64,000 nt of DNA from Melioribacteraceae bacterium. Lineage in GTDB: Bacteria > Bacteroidota > Ignavibacteria > Ignavibacteriales > Melioribacteraceae. Where the stretch lies: contig JANQIV010000089.1 of NCBI GenBank assembly GCA_028282005.1, positions 1 to 64,000 of the forward strand. The letters run 5' to 3'. The translations under genes and the position numbers were made by a program. Below, piece by piece: positions 53,519 to 63,386 of this stretch; the stretch's first letter is position 1; every line of letters starts with the position of its first letter. The notes beneath the pieces were generated by a model. It saw only the letters and a program-made list of their open reading frames with translations. It was not told the origin of the DNA and did no database searches.

Positions 53519-53607
53519 GTCATTTCGAACCGAACGGAGAGAGTGTGAGAAATCCCAATTTAAGTTAAAGCAAAAGATTATCACGTCACTTTGCTCCTCA
53601 GAATGAC
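53519..53607. repeat. complete intergenic repeat unit GTCATTTCG...AGAATGAC
   Basis: The unit has GTCATT and AATGAC outer ends and shares its first 36 nt, with 3 mismatches, with the copy at 40586. Short non-coding mobile-like units of this kind are common in Bacteroidota. It separates rseP from the TonB receptor gene; both read leftwards. Confidence 0.6.
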
Positions 53608-53624
53608 AATACTAATTCAAAAAA

Positions 53625-54980
53625 CTATAAACTAATAATATCGTTATAAATTATAAAAGCCATTAAAAGAAGTAGAACTATAAAACCAGCATTTTGAATG
53701 GCTAATTTAATTTTTAACGGAAGCTCTTTTCCGACTAAGCCTTCAAGAGCAATAATTACAAAATGGCCGCCGTCTAAAACCGGGAATGGCAAAATATTAA
53801 TTATTGCCAAACTTAAGCTGAGCATTGCTAAGAAGTATAAAAAAGGAACTAAGCCAGTATCAGCGGACTGTGCAGCAAACTTAGCTATTTTAACAGGACC
53901 ACCAAAAGCTTGTTTAAATTCTATATCACCTTTGATTACATTACCTAACATAGATAGAGTTAAATAAGTATATGAACCTATCTGAGAAAAACCCATTGAT
54001 AAAGACTCAAAAAATCCGAATTGTTTATAATCAATTTCGCCAGAGTAAAAATCATTAATTCCTATGCCGATTTTTCCTTCCATACCCGGAACAACTGTTA
54101 TATTTAAAGTTTCTTCACTTCTTAAAACTTCTACATTAATCTCTGTTTGAGGGTTTGAAGAAATAACTGAAATAACATCACCACTGTTTTTTACAGATTG
54201 TCCGTTCAATGACAAGAATACATCAGAAGGAAGAAAGCCGGCTACTTCTGCCGGGGAGTTTTCCATTACCTCGGAAATAGTAGGTTTAGTTTCACCAGGG
54301 AAAAGAAATGGCCCTTTTTCAGCGGCTTTTGAAATCAATTCGGAAGGAACCGAAAAAGTTACTTCTGCACCATTTCTTAGCACAGTAACCACTTTATCTT
54401 TTGTAATATTTTCAACAAAAACTTTATTTAATAATTCATCCCAATTAGATATTTGGTAATCATTCACCGAAATTAATTCATCATATGATTGAAAACCAGC
54501 TTGTCCGGCTTGAGTTGTATCGGCAACCTGACCAATGGTTGTAGTTTTAAATACTTGTTTGCCCTGGAAAAAATTAATTCCCCAAAATACAGCAAGGGTT
54601 AAGGTCAGGTTCATCATTACGCCGGCGGTAATAACAAAAAGTTTTTGATATGTTGGTTTCGCTCTAAATTCATATGGTTGTGGTTCTTGACCGGCAAAAT
54701 CAGTATCAAAGCTTTCGTCAACCATTCCGGCAATTTTTACATAGCCTCCCAAAGGGATTAAACAAATTCTATAATCTGTATGACCTTGTGTATCAAAATC
54801 TTTAGGCAAGTCACCCAAAGTAAATCCATTTATTCTATTCCATCCGAATAATCTTTTCCCGAAACCTATAGCAAATACATCTGTTCTCATTTTTGATAGT
54901 TTAGCAGCGGCAAAATGACCAAACTCATGAATGAAAACCAGTATGGCTATAGTTATTATAAAATAAATTACATAATCCAT
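53625..54980 (-). CDS. rseP: RseP-family site-2 zinc metalloprotease
   Basis: The 451-residue polytopic protein has HEFGH (His18, Glu19, His22) in the first membrane helix. It has two PDZ-like regions (about 130-300, VMENSPAEVAGFLPSDVFLS), and NILPFPVLDGGHFV in a late helix supplies the third zinc ligand. RseP-type enzymes cut anti-sigma factors inside the membrane; the two anti-sigma proteins of this window are possible substrates. It starts 14 nt after dxr, a common pairing. Confidence 0.94.
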   Translation of the reverse strand: MDYVIYFIITIAILVFIHEFGHFAAAKLSKMRTDVFAIGFGKRLFGWNRINGFTLGDLPKDFDTQGHTDYRICLIPLGGYVKIAGMVDESFDTDFAGQEPQPYEFRAKPTYQKLFVITAGVMMNLTLTLAVFWGINFFQGKQVFKTTTIGQVADTTQAGQAGFQSYDELISVNDYQISNWDELLNKVFVENITKDKVVTVLRNGAEVTFSVPSELISKAAEKGPFLFPGETKPTISEVMENSPAEVAGFLPSDVFLSLNGQSVKNSGDVISVISSNPQTEINVEVLRSEETLNITVVPGMEGKIGIGINDFYSGEIDYKQFGFFESLSMGFSQIGSYTYLTLSMLGNVIKGDIEFKQAFGGPVKIAKFAAQSADTGLVPFLYFLAMLSLSLAIINILPFPVLDGGHFVIIALEGLVGKELPLKIKLAIQNAGFIVLLLLMAFIIYNDIISL

Positions 54981-54994
54981 CTAAATCACACTCC

Positions 54995-56137
54995 TTAATT
55001 ATAAACTTTATTTACATATTCTCTTGTTTGAAAATCACAATCGAAAATAGTTTCCAAATCTGGTTCGGAATTGTTTTTAATGTTGTTTAATGCATGTTCT
55101 ATTATTTTTGGTATTTCTTTAAATTCTATTTTTCCGTGAAGAAATTTATCAACAGCTATTTCATTTGCTGCATTTAGAATGCACGGTGAAGTACCGCCAT
55201 GTTCCATTACTTCGTACGCTAAACCGAGACATCTAAATTTGGTTTTATCAGGCTCATAAAAAGTAAGCTTTCCAATTGACGGAAAATCGTTATCAACAAA
55301 ATTGCTTTCATATCTATCAGGGTAACTTAATGCATACTGAATGGGCAGTTTCATGTCCGGAATACTTAACTGAGCTTTAATTGATCTATCGTTAAACTCA
55401 ACCATTGAATGAATAATTGACTGAGGATGAACAATTACGTCAATTTTATCTTTGGGTAAATCAAAGAGCCAATGTGCTTCAATTACTTCAAGCCCCTTAT
55501 TCATCATTGTTGCGGAATCAATTGTTACTTTGTTGCCCATCTTCCAGTTAGGATGATTCAGCGCTTCGTCCACAGTAATGTTATCCAAACTTTCTCTTTC
55601 GAAGAAAGGGCCGCCTGACGCAGTCAAAATCAATTTCTTGATATTCTTAACATCTTCGCCAACTAAGCATTGATAAATTGCACTATGCTCGGAATCAACA
55701 GGAATAATTTCTGTACCATACTTTATACACAATTTTTTTATCAGCTCACCGGCAACAACAAGAGTTTCTTTATTAGCTAAAGCAATTCTCTTCTTTCTTT
55801 TTATACCTTCAATGGTTGGTGCCAATCCGGCGAAACCAACAAGTGAAGATACTAGAATATCGTAATCATTATTTTTTGTTAATTCCACAAGACCTTCTTC
55901 ACCGGATAAGACGTCACATCGCCCATTAATTTTCGCTCTTAACAGATCAGCTTTTTTTTCGTTTTTAACAACAACAGTCTTGGGGTTAAACTCATCAATT
56001 TGTTTTTCCAGCAAATCGATGTTACTATTCACAGTTAACGAGTCTACTTCAAAAAGGTCCCTGAAGGTGCTAATTACCCTTAGAGTATTAACTCCAATTG
56101 ATCCGGATGAACCTAAAATGCAAACTCGTTTTTTCAT
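54995..56137 (-). CDS. dxr: 1-deoxy-D-xylulose-5-phosphate reductoisomerase
   Basis: The 380-residue protein has the NADPH site ILGSSGSIGVNTLRVI at the start. It then shows VDSEHSAIYQCL, TASGGPFFERESLDNITVDEALNHPNWKMG and IIHSMVEFNDRSIKAQL, which carry metal and substrate contacts. It is the first committed step of the MEP isoprenoid pathway and supplies undecaprenyl phosphate for cell-envelope polymers. Upstream of rseP in the same direction. Confidence 0.97.
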   Translation of the reverse strand: MKKRVCILGSSGSIGVNTLRVISTFRDLFEVDSLTVNSNIDLLEKQIDEFNPKTVVVKNEKKADLLRAKINGRCDVLSGEEGLVELTKNNDYDILVSSLVGFAGLAPTIEGIKRKKRIALANKETLVVAGELIKKLCIKYGTEIIPVDSEHSAIYQCLVGEDVKNIKKLILTASGGPFFERESLDNITVDEALNHPNWKMGNKVTIDSATMMNKGLEVIEAHWLFDLPKDKIDVIVHPQSIIHSMVEFNDRSIKAQLSIPDMKLPIQYALSYPDRYESNFVDNDFPSIGKLTFYEPDKTKFRCLGLAYEVMEHGGTSPCILNAANEIAVDKFLHGKIEFKEIPKIIEHALNNIKNNSEPDLETIFDCDFQTREYVNKVYN

Positions 56138-56219
56138 TTTCTTTTCGTTTCGATAAAAATTAACCTACTAAAATAGGGAAAATAGAGGTTAAATTAAATA
56201 TTAATAAAAATAGCTGATT

Positions 56220-56693
56220 TTAGCCCATAAATCTGTGGGATAAAGCCATTAGAAAATTCAAAATAACAAGAATATTTATAGAGGTAGTTTGCTTAAATAA
56301 CTTGTTTAATAATTCTGAGAAATCCGGATCAGTATTTTCATCTAATAAAATTCTAAGGCTTTTAGCGGTTGGAATTAGTTTAACAAAAAGAATTATCAAA
56401 ATGAAAAGCATTAGGAATTGCTTGCTCACCAACCAGTGGTTAGAGGTAAATTCAAAAAAATTATATCCGGGATTAATGAGTGTGATTATTACACCCGAAA
56501 GAAGAATACCAGTTGCTCCAATCATTCCAAAAAGGTTAACAACTTTCATGTAAATTTTAATATTATTTATTTTTTTATTTAATTCATTCTCTTTATTGAT
56601 AAGTGATTTGAGAACGGGATGAGCGATAAATCCTGCGATCCATATCCCTGCGAAAATTATGTGAAGAGTAACTATTGTTTGGTAATAAGTCAT
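56220..56693 (-). CDS. four-helix membrane protein, CopD/DUF2269-like
   Basis: The 157-residue protein has four hydrophobic segments. TIVTLHIIFAGIWIAGFIAHP has the conserved His/Trp spacing of CopD and DUF2269 proteins, some of which bind haem or copper. The metal-binding role is not shown here. Between dxr and the Cys-rich protein on the same strand, with an 82-nt gap before dxr. Confidence 0.6.
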   Translation of the reverse strand: MTYYQTIVTLHIIFAGIWIAGFIAHPVLKSLINKENELNKKINNIKIYMKVVNLFGMIGATGILLSGVIITLINPGYNFFEFTSNHWLVSKQFLMLFILIILFVKLIPTAKSLRILLDENTDPDFSELLNKLFKQTTSINILVILNFLMALSHRFMG

Positions 56694-56705
56694 TAATGCT
56701 CCATG

Positions 56706-57422
56706 CTATTTTTTTGTATTAACAAGTTCTTTGAACAAAGGTTCAATATTCCACAAATCTTTTTCATCAATACTGAAAGAGACTGAATCCGCAAAGTTAT
56801 TTAAAATTACCAAAGCATTAATGCTAGCATCTTTTTCTTCCAACTCAGCTATTTTTTGTGCGATATTTTTATTTACAACCATAATGTCAGAGTAAATATT
56901 TTTAAGGTCTTTTAACTCCCAGTCAGCATCTAAACCTTTAATATTTCTTAAGTATTGTGCAATCAAGTACATAGAAAAAATTCTGAATTCGGTTTCTTCC
57001 AAAGAAGAAAACGGCAAATGAAATTTAACTAGGGGTTTTAGTTTCCCCATTATTGGGCACCCACTTGTAGGCATAATCAGACCAATGATACTGCTGACAC
57101 CTTCCTGCACGGTTGAATGCTTAGAATAAGTCCTTTGCAAAGTCTCAACACTTATATGAACATTCTCATAAGAATTCATTGAGCTAAAGAAATCAATTAT
57201 GTCCATTAAGTTTATTGCAACAGGACAGTGTTTGTGTTCGTTTAAATCAAGTGGGCAGTTCGGGCATTTAAAGTAATCCAATCCGGTCCAGTCCGAGAGC
57301 TTATCTTTTTGATCGGTAATTATTTTCAGATTTTCTCTTTCAATGCTTACAACAAATACTTTTTCGACGGATTCGTCAAAACAAAATCTATACCTAATTT
57401 GGATTACTTTATCATTTTGCAT
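56706..57422 (-). CDS. unknown protein with CxxC...C...C cluster
   Basis: The protein has 238 residues from ATG 57422 (an earlier TTG at 57428 is possible). An N-terminal beta-rich part is followed by FKCPNCPLDLNEHKHCP at about 70-90, then a distant SGCPIMG near 135, and a helical C-terminal half. The four Cys with CxxC spacing and His could bind zinc or a metal cluster. No family is recognised with certainty. Follows the flavoenzyme gene with an 11-nt gap and precedes the membrane protein, so likely one operon. Confidence 0.65.
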   Translation of the reverse strand: MQNDKVIQIRYRFCFDESVEKVFVVSIERENLKIITDQKDKLSDWTGLDYFKCPNCPLDLNEHKHCPVAINLMDIIDFFSSMNSYENVHISVETLQRTYSKHSTVQEGVSSIIGLIMPTSGCPIMGKLKPLVKFHLPFSSLEETEFRIFSMYLIAQYLRNIKGLDADWELKDLKNIYSDIMVVNKNIAQKIAELEEKDASINALVILNNFADSVSFSIDEKDLWNIEPLFKELVNTKK

Positions 57423-57433
57423 AATCAACCAAT

Positions 57434-58384
57434 CTAGTTAATGTGCTGGACTTTCTCAAGTGCCGAATTGTATTCTTCAATCATATTTTTAACTATATCA
57501 CTGGCCGAAATAATTTCATTTATAAGACCAATTCCTTGGCCGGCTTCCATCATTCCTTCACTTGTGTTGCCTTCAAAAATTCCTTTCATTTCTCTTTTCG
57601 AACCAAGTAACTCTTTTAATTCTTCGTTTGACGCACCGGAATTTTCTTTAACCAAAACTTTATCAGAGAAATCATTTTTGATCATCCTGGCTAAAGCCAA
57701 TTTTTTAAATACTAATGTAGTATCATTTTCATTTGAATCAACTATTTTTTTCTTGTATACATCATGAGCAGAGGATTCAATTGATGCCGCAAATCTGCTC
57801 CCTATTTGTACCCCTTCTGCTCCAAGTCCCATTACAGCTAACATTCCTCTTCCGTCCGCAATTCCACCGGCTGCAATTACTGGGATGTCTAATGAGTCAA
57901 CAACTCTGGGAATTAATGCTAAAGTTGTTGTTTCATCCGGACCATTATGTCCACCTGCTTCAACTCCTTCTGCTACTACTGCATCACAGCCAACTGATTG
58001 AGATTTCAAAGCTTGTTTTACTGAAGAAACCACATGTACAACTTTGATTCCATTATCTTTAAATTTGTCTATAAATTTCCCCGGATGCCCCGCGGAAGAG
58101 AAAACTATTTTCACTTTTTCATTAATTACAGTTTCCACTAATTCAATAACATCACTCCTTAAAAGAGGCAGATTAACACCAAATGCTTTTTCAGTTGCAT
58201 CTTTGCATTTACTAATGTGCTCTTTTAATAATTTAGGTTTCATTGAGCCTGCACCAATTAATCCTAATCCTCCACTGTTTGAAACTGCCGAAGCAAGTTT
58301 CCAGCCGGATGTCCATACCATTCCCGCTTGTATTATTGGGTATCTAATATTTAATAATTTTGTAATTTGATTTGAGTAATTCAT
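57434..58384 (-). CDS. NPD/FabK-like FMN oxidoreductase
   Basis: The 316-residue TIM-barrel flavoprotein of the nitronate monooxygenase/FabK family has YPIIQAGMVWTSGWKLASAVSNSGGLGLIGAGS, VVHVVSSVKQAL, AEGVEAGGHNGP and IPVIAAGGIADGRGM...GAEGVQIGSRF (FMN phosphate loop). It could be a FabK-type enoyl-ACP reductase or a nitronate monooxygenase; the sequence does not decide. Followed by the Cys-cluster gene. Confidence 0.85.
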   Translation of the reverse strand: MNYSNQITKLLNIRYPIIQAGMVWTSGWKLASAVSNSGGLGLIGAGSMKPKLLKEHISKCKDATEKAFGVNLPLLRSDVIELVETVINEKVKIVFSSAGHPGKFIDKFKDNGIKVVHVVSSVKQALKSQSVGCDAVVAEGVEAGGHNGPDETTTLALIPRVVDSLDIPVIAAGGIADGRGMLAVMGLGAEGVQIGSRFAASIESSAHDVYKKKIVDSNENDTTLVFKKLALARMIKNDFSDKVLVKENSGASNEELKELLGSKREMKGIFEGNTSEGMMEAGQGIGLINEIISASDIVKNMIEEYNSALEKVQHIN

Positions 58385-58469
58385 AATTCAGTATTTTATT
58401 TAGTTAAGTTTGATAATAGAAAAGAGATTAATTAACTTTACCGTTTAATTTAAAGAAAAAAAAGGATTT

Positions 58470-59447
58470 ATGAGAGCAATTATTCCTGTTGCAGGGTTAG
58501 GCACTAGATTAAAACCACATACCTACTCAATTCCCAAAGTTTTACTAAACGTTGGCGGTAAACCCATTATAGGGCACATCATAGATAAGTTAATAGAGGA
58601 AAAAATTTTTAAAGCTACTTTTGTTGTTGGGCACTTAGGAGAAATGATTATTGATTATGTTAAAAATGAATACCCAATGTTACAGTCAGATTTTGTTGAG
58701 CAAAAAGAAAGACTTGGTTTAGGACATGCAATAAAAGTAACCGCGGATACTTTTGATGAAGACGAAATTTTTATAATTCTTGGTGACACAGTTTTTGATG
58801 TCGATCTTAAAGAAGTTTTCAAAGATAAAAAATCTTCGCTCGGCGTAAAATATGTTGATGATCCCAGAAGGTTTGGTGTTGCTGTTTTAGAAGATGATAA
58901 AGTTGTTAAGCTTGTTGAAAAACCGAAAGAATTAATATCTAACCTAGCTTTAGTAGGACTCTATTATATTGCAAATCCTGATTTACTTCTAAAGTGCCTT
59001 GATGAACTTTTCGAAAAAGAAATTAAAACTCGAGGTGAATACCAACTAACGGACGCACTTCAATTGATGGTTGAAAAAGGCGAAGAAATAAAAACATTTC
59101 CCGTTGAAGGATGGTATGATTGTGGGAAACCTGAAACAGTTCTTTCCACAAACAAATTTTTGCTCTTCCAAAAAGGCACATCAAAACATTTAAACAATGT
59201 TGTAATAAATGAGCCTGTTTTCATTGCTGAAAGTGCTACGGTTGAAAATTCAGTAATCGGCCCTTTTGCAACTATTGCAGAGAATTGTGAAGTAAGAGAG
59301 TGTATAATTAAAAATTCAATTGTAAATCAAAACTCAGTTGTTGAAAAATCATTACTGGAAGATTCAATAATTGGGAGCAATGCTTTAATAAAAGGAAATC
59401 ATAAAAAATTAAATGCCGGTGATTCATCGGAAATAATTTTTCATTAA
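58470..59447 (+). CDS. sugar nucleotidyltransferase with beta-helix tail
   Basis: The 325-residue protein has the RmlA/GlmU-like nucleotide site VAGLGTRLKPHTYSIPKVLLN, metal strand ILGDTVFD and VEKPKEL. Its C-terminal tail (about 245-325) is a hexapeptide beta-helix (FIAESATVENSVIGPFATI). It makes an NDP-sugar from a sugar 1-phosphate; the sugar and nucleotide are not determined. It is separated from metK by 18 nt, in the same direction. Confidence 0.88.
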   Translation: MRAIIPVAGLGTRLKPHTYSIPKVLLNVGGKPIIGHIIDKLIEEKIFKATFVVGHLGEMIIDYVKNEYPMLQSDFVEQKERLGLGHAIKVTADTFDEDEIFIILGDTVFDVDLKEVFKDKKSSLGVKYVDDPRRFGVAVLEDDKVVKLVEKPKELISNLALVGLYYIANPDLLLKCLDELFEKEIKTRGEYQLTDALQLMVEKGEEIKTFPVEGWYDCGKPETVLSTNKFLLFQKGTSKHLNNVVINEPVFIAESATVENSVIGPFATIAENCEVRECIIKNSIVNQNSVVEKSLLEDSIIGSNALIKGNHKKLNAGDSSEIIFH

Positions 59448-59465
59448 TATAGAGAAGAGGTGTAA

Positions 59466-60608
59466 ATGTCATATTTATTCACATCAGAATCAGTTTCGGA
59501 AGGGCACCCAGATAAAGTTTGTGATGCAGTATCCGACGGAGTTTTAGATGCGATATTCACTGAAGATCCTAATGCGAGAGTAGCCTGTGAAACTTTTGTT
59601 ACAACCGGACTGGTCCTTGTTGGGGGTGAAATTACAACTTCTGCATATGTTGATATTCAAGAGATCGTAAGAAAAACTGTGGAAAATATTGGGTATACAA
59701 AAGCTGATTATAAATTTGATTCCGAATCTTGTTCAGTATTAAATGCTATACATTCGCAATCACCTGATATCGCAATGGGTGTTGATAAAGGTGGTGCAGG
59801 TGATCAAGGCATTATGTTTGGCTACGCTTGTAATCAGACCCCAGAATTGATGCCAATGCCTATTATGTATGCGCATAAGCTTGTAAAAAAATTAGCGGAT
59901 GTCAGAAAAAAACAACCAAAGCTAATGCCTTACTTAAGGCCTGATTCCAAATCACAAGTAACTATTGAATATAGTGATGATCACAAACCGTTGAGAGTTG
60001 ATTCAGTTGTTATTTCAACTCAACACGATGGAAATGTAAAACAAAGTAAAATCAAAAAAGATGTAATTGAAAATATCATTAAAAAAATCATTCCCTCAAA
60101 ATACTTAGATAAGAAAACCAAGTATTATGTTAACCCTACCGGCAGATTTGAAATTGGTGGTCCGCATGGTGATAGTGGATTAACTGGAAGAAAAATTATT
60201 GTTGATACATATGGTGGCTGGGCCCCTCATGGTGGTGGTGCTTTCTCTGGCAAAGACCCCTCAAAGGTTGATAGGAGTGCTACTTACGCTGCTCGTCACA
60301 TTGCAAAGAACGTTGTTGGTGCTAAGCTTGCTAAAGAATGTATTGTTCAGCTTGCATATGCTATTGGTGTTGTTGAACCTGTTTCTGTATTTATCGATAC
60401 AAAAGGAACAGGAACAATTTCTGATAAAGAAATTTCAGAAATGATTGTTAAAGAAGTTGATCTAACTCCAAAAGGAATTATTGATAGGTTACAGTTGCGC
60501 AGACCGATTTACCAAAAGACAGCTGCATATGGTCACTTCGGAAGAAAGGAAAAAGATTTTACTTGGGAAGCTTTAGATTTAGTACCAACGTTTAAGAAAT
60601 ATTTATAA
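59466..60608 (+). CDS. metK: S-adenosylmethionine synthetase
   Basis: The 380-residue protein has the ATP site [30 protein letters not shown] (methionine/Mg), and [19 protein letters not shown] (phosphate and Mg contacts). It makes SAM from Met and ATP. It is followed after 25 nt by ahcY, which recycles the SAH product; the methyltransferases of the window use this supply. GAAGAGGTG precedes the ATG. Confidence 0.98.
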   Translation: MSYLFTSESVSEGHPDKVCDAVSDGVLDAIFTEDPNARVACETFVTTGLVLVGGEITTSAYVDIQEIVRKTVENIGYTKADYKFDSESCSVLNAIHSQSPDIAMGVDKGGAGDQGIMFGYACNQTPELMPMPIMYAHKLVKKLADVRKKQPKLMPYLRPDSKSQVTIEYSDDHKPLRVDSVVISTQHDGNVKQSKIKKDVIENIIKKIIPSKYLDKKTKYYVNPTGRFEIGGPHGDSGLTGRKIIVDTYGGWAPHGGGAFSGKDPSKVDRSATYAARHIAKNVVGAKLAKECIVQLAYAIGVVEPVSVFIDTKGTGTISDKEISEMIVKEVDLTPKGIIDRLQLRRPIYQKTAAYGHFGRKEKDFTWEALDLVPTFKKYL

Positions 60609-60633
60609 AAATAATAAAGGAGAATAATTCTAA

Positions 60634-61911
60634 ATGGATTATAAAAAAGGAAAATATAAAGTAAGGGATCTTAAGTTAGCTGCTGAAGGTAGGAAGAAGA
60701 TTGAATGGGCAGAATCAAGAATGCCTGTAATGATGAGCTTAAGAGAGAAGTATTCTAAAACAAAACCTTTGAAAGGTTACAGGATTGCTGGTTGTTTGCA
60801 CGTTACAAAAGAAACAGCAGTTTTAATTGAAACTTTAAAAGCAGCGGGCGCTAAGGTAAGTTGGAGTGGTTGTAACCCATTATCAACTCAAGATGATGTT
60901 GCAGCTGCATTAGCGAAAAATGGTTTAGAGATTTATGCGTGGCATGGTCAAAATGTTAAAGATTTCTATTGGTCTATTGATAGAACTTTGGATATGAAAC
61001 CAAACTTAACTTTGGATGACGGTGCTGATTTGATCTTTACTGTTCACAATAAATATCCAAAATTAGCAGAAAACATTATTGGTGGTACTGAAGAAACAAC
61101 TACAGGTGTACACAGACTTAGAGCTATGGCTGATGATGGTAAATTATTATATCCTGTTGTTGCTGTAAACGATGCAGAAACAAAATGGGATTTTGATAAC
61201 GTATACGGAACTGGTCAATCTTCAATTGATGGTATTTTAAGAGCTACTTCGGTATTGTTGGCTGGCAAAAACTTTGTTGTAGCCGGTTACGGCCACTGTG
61301 GCAAAGGCTGTGCTATGAGAGCTGCCGGTCTTGGTGCAAATGTAATTGTTACAGAAGTTAAACCAACTGCTGCATTAAAAGCTACGCTTGAAGGACACAC
61401 AGTGTTACCTATGGATCAAGCTGCAAAAATTGGCGACGTATTTATTACCGCAACCGGTGTGAAAGATATCATCACTAAAAAGCATTTTGAAAAAATGAGA
61501 GATGGTGCAATTGTTTGTAACACCGGACACTATGATTGCGAAATTAATCTCGATGATCTTGAAAAACTAAAGAAATCAAAAAGAGAAGTTAGACCAAACA
61601 ATGAAGAATATACATTAAGTGATGGAAGAAAAATTTATGTATTAGCTCAAGGCAGATTAGTAAACTTAGCTGCTGCCGAAGGTCATCCGTCAGAAGTAAT
61701 GGATATGTCATTTGCTAATCAGTTTATGTCTCAATTAAGATTAGCTGAATATGATAAACAAGGAATTCTGCTTGAACCAGAAGTTATTGATATTCCTGAA
61801 GATCAAGATCAAGATATTGCCGGAATTAAATTGAAAACTATGGGTTACAAAATTGATAAGCTTACAAAAGAACAAGAAAAATATATGACTGACTATAGCG
61901 CCGGAACTTAA
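60634..61911 (+). CDS. ahcY: adenosylhomocysteinase
   Basis: The 425-residue protein has the substrate region GCLHVTKETAVLIETLKAAGA, the NAD-binding VAGYGHCGKGCAMRAAGLGANVIV and CNTGHYDCEINLDDL. The end reads SAGT after a Lys-rich tail. It hydrolyses SAH to homocysteine and adenosine. The metK-ahcY order makes a SAM-cycle operon. AGGAGAATAA precedes the ATG. Confidence 0.97.
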   Translation: MDYKKGKYKVRDLKLAAEGRKKIEWAESRMPVMMSLREKYSKTKPLKGYRIAGCLHVTKETAVLIETLKAAGAKVSWSGCNPLSTQDDVAAALAKNGLEIYAWHGQNVKDFYWSIDRTLDMKPNLTLDDGADLIFTVHNKYPKLAENIIGGTEETTTGVHRLRAMADDGKLLYPVVAVNDAETKWDFDNVYGTGQSSIDGILRATSVLLAGKNFVVAGYGHCGKGCAMRAAGLGANVIVTEVKPTAALKATLEGHTVLPMDQAAKIGDVFITATGVKDIITKKHFEKMRDGAIVCNTGHYDCEINLDDLEKLKKSKREVRPNNEEYTLSDGRKIYVLAQGRLVNLAAAEGHPSEVMDMSFANQFMSQLRLAEYDKQGILLEPEVIDIPEDQDQDIAGIKLKTMGYKIDKLTKEQEKYMTDYSAGT

Positions 61912-61935
61912 TAGTAGATGAAATAGAGTAATTAA

Positions 61936-61960
61936 AAGCCCGGTTTAACGCCGGGTTTTT
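61936..61960 (+). terminator. terminator of metK-ahcY
   Basis: CCCGG and CCGGG pair with AA(G) and TTT flanks around TTTAACG, followed by a run of T. It may also serve the convergent kinase gene, which starts its stop here. Confidence 0.85.
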
Positions 61961-63235
61961 TTATGCTTCTTTGAACGAAATAGTAAATGTGGAGCCTTCC
62001 CCGAGATTACTATCAACTTCTATTTCGCCATTGTTCAATTCAACAAAACTTTTTACAAGCGCAAGCCCAACACCTGCACCATCGTAAGGGCGAGTGTAAC
62101 CGGAAAACTCTTGCGTAAATGGCTGGAATAAATGTTCAACAAAATCATTTGACATACCTCTTCCGGTGTCTTTTATACTTACTTTTATTCTGCCGTTTTT
62201 TTTCCGGAATAAAATTCTAATCTCGCCTTCTGAAGTGTATTTGAAAGCATTGTCTATAACATTATCAAATATTTGTGTAACAGAGTATTCATCACCAACA
62301 ATCTTTAATTCATCTCCCACATCTGAAATAAATTTATACTCTATTCCTTTTTCATCGGCGAATGAGCTAAAGTTTCTGAAAACACCGTCAACAATTTTGT
62401 ATAAATCGATTACTTTAAAATTGGATTCATAACTTGTTGTATAGACTTGAGCCATGTTTAAAATCAAGTCAACAGTTCTATATAAACGCTTACTGTTATT
62501 TTCGATTGATTGAAATATTTGTCTAAACTCAGGGCTAAATTCACCTTCGAGCTCATTTTTGATTAATTCTGAATAACCTTGAATGGCAACTAATGGAGAT
62601 CGTATTTCGTGTGAGATTCTAGATAAAAATTCTTCTTTAAGCCTCTTTGCTTTTTCAGCTTGAACAAGAGCAAATTTCAAATCATCCTCAGCTTCTTTTA
62701 GTTTTGTGATATCCCTTCCGTAAACTTGTCCAAACTGATATTTAGGAACACCTTTTACCAAAAATTCAAATGCTTTATTGTTTACTTCCAAATAAAAACG
62801 CTGCATCTCATCGCTATTTACTAAAAGCCCAAGATTAAAAGAAGCTAAATTTTTAATTACTTTCTCAATATACTCACCCATCAATATTGATCCGCCAAAA
62901 ACTTCTTGAGCTGCTTTGTTAGCAACAATTATTTTTCCTGTTACATCAAATCTTAAAATCGGGTCAGGTGAAAGTTCATAAAACAGAGCCATTAACTCTG
63001 CTTGTTGTAATCTTAAGTTTTCTTTCTCTTCTAAAAACCGTTGTCTTAGTGGGATGATTACATATCTATAATAAACGAAAGAAACAAATAATGTTACAAT
63101 TAAGAATATAAGAGAGAATATAATAGGATTACTCAAACTTAAAAAAGCTTCAGGTGATACTGACTGTAATGATTCCATGTTGCTTTTTTTAGTAATGCTA
63201 CTCGTATCTTGTAATATTAATAGAAAACTAAGCAT
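61961..63235 (-). CDS. PAS-containing membrane sensor histidine kinase
   Basis: The protein has 424 residues from ATG 63235 (GGTGG upstream; a GTG three codons earlier is rejected). One membrane helix (about 35-60), a PAS domain (about 90-190), HisKA with FLSRISHEIRSPLVAIQGY, and HATPase (VIDNAFKYTSEG, KDTGRGM, GAGVGLALVKSF). It has no adjacent response regulator in the window, so it is an orphan kinase. Convergent with ahcY. Confidence 0.9.
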   Translation of the reverse strand: MLSFLLILQDTSSITKKSNMESLQSVSPEAFLSLSNPIIFSLIFLIVTLFVSFVYYRYVIIPLRQRFLEEKENLRLQQAELMALFYELSPDPILRFDVTGKIIVANKAAQEVFGGSILMGEYIEKVIKNLASFNLGLLVNSDEMQRFYLEVNNKAFEFLVKGVPKYQFGQVYGRDITKLKEAEDDLKFALVQAEKAKRLKEEFLSRISHEIRSPLVAIQGYSELIKNELEGEFSPEFRQIFQSIENNSKRLYRTVDLILNMAQVYTTSYESNFKVIDLYKIVDGVFRNFSSFADEKGIEYKFISDVGDELKIVGDEYSVTQIFDNVIDNAFKYTSEGEIRILFRKKNGRIKVSIKDTGRGMSNDFVEHLFQPFTQEFSGYTRPYDGAGVGLALVKSFVELNNGEIEVDSNLGEGSTFTISFKEA

Positions 63236-63386
63236 TATATCCACCGAAATATGAGAAAAAAATAATTCTATTTATAAATAGAACATATACTGCTTAGAAA
63301 TTAAAATGTGACCTAAAACTAACTCATCGAATTAAAGAATAAAGTTAAAAATATAATCGATAAAAAAGAAGTAAGTATTAAGGAGT

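Noticed and set aside
53327-53624. A cobalamin riboswitch before the BtuB-like receptor.
   Set aside because: No GCCACTG core or the flanking conserved blocks are present; only repeats and a small nested hairpin are seen.
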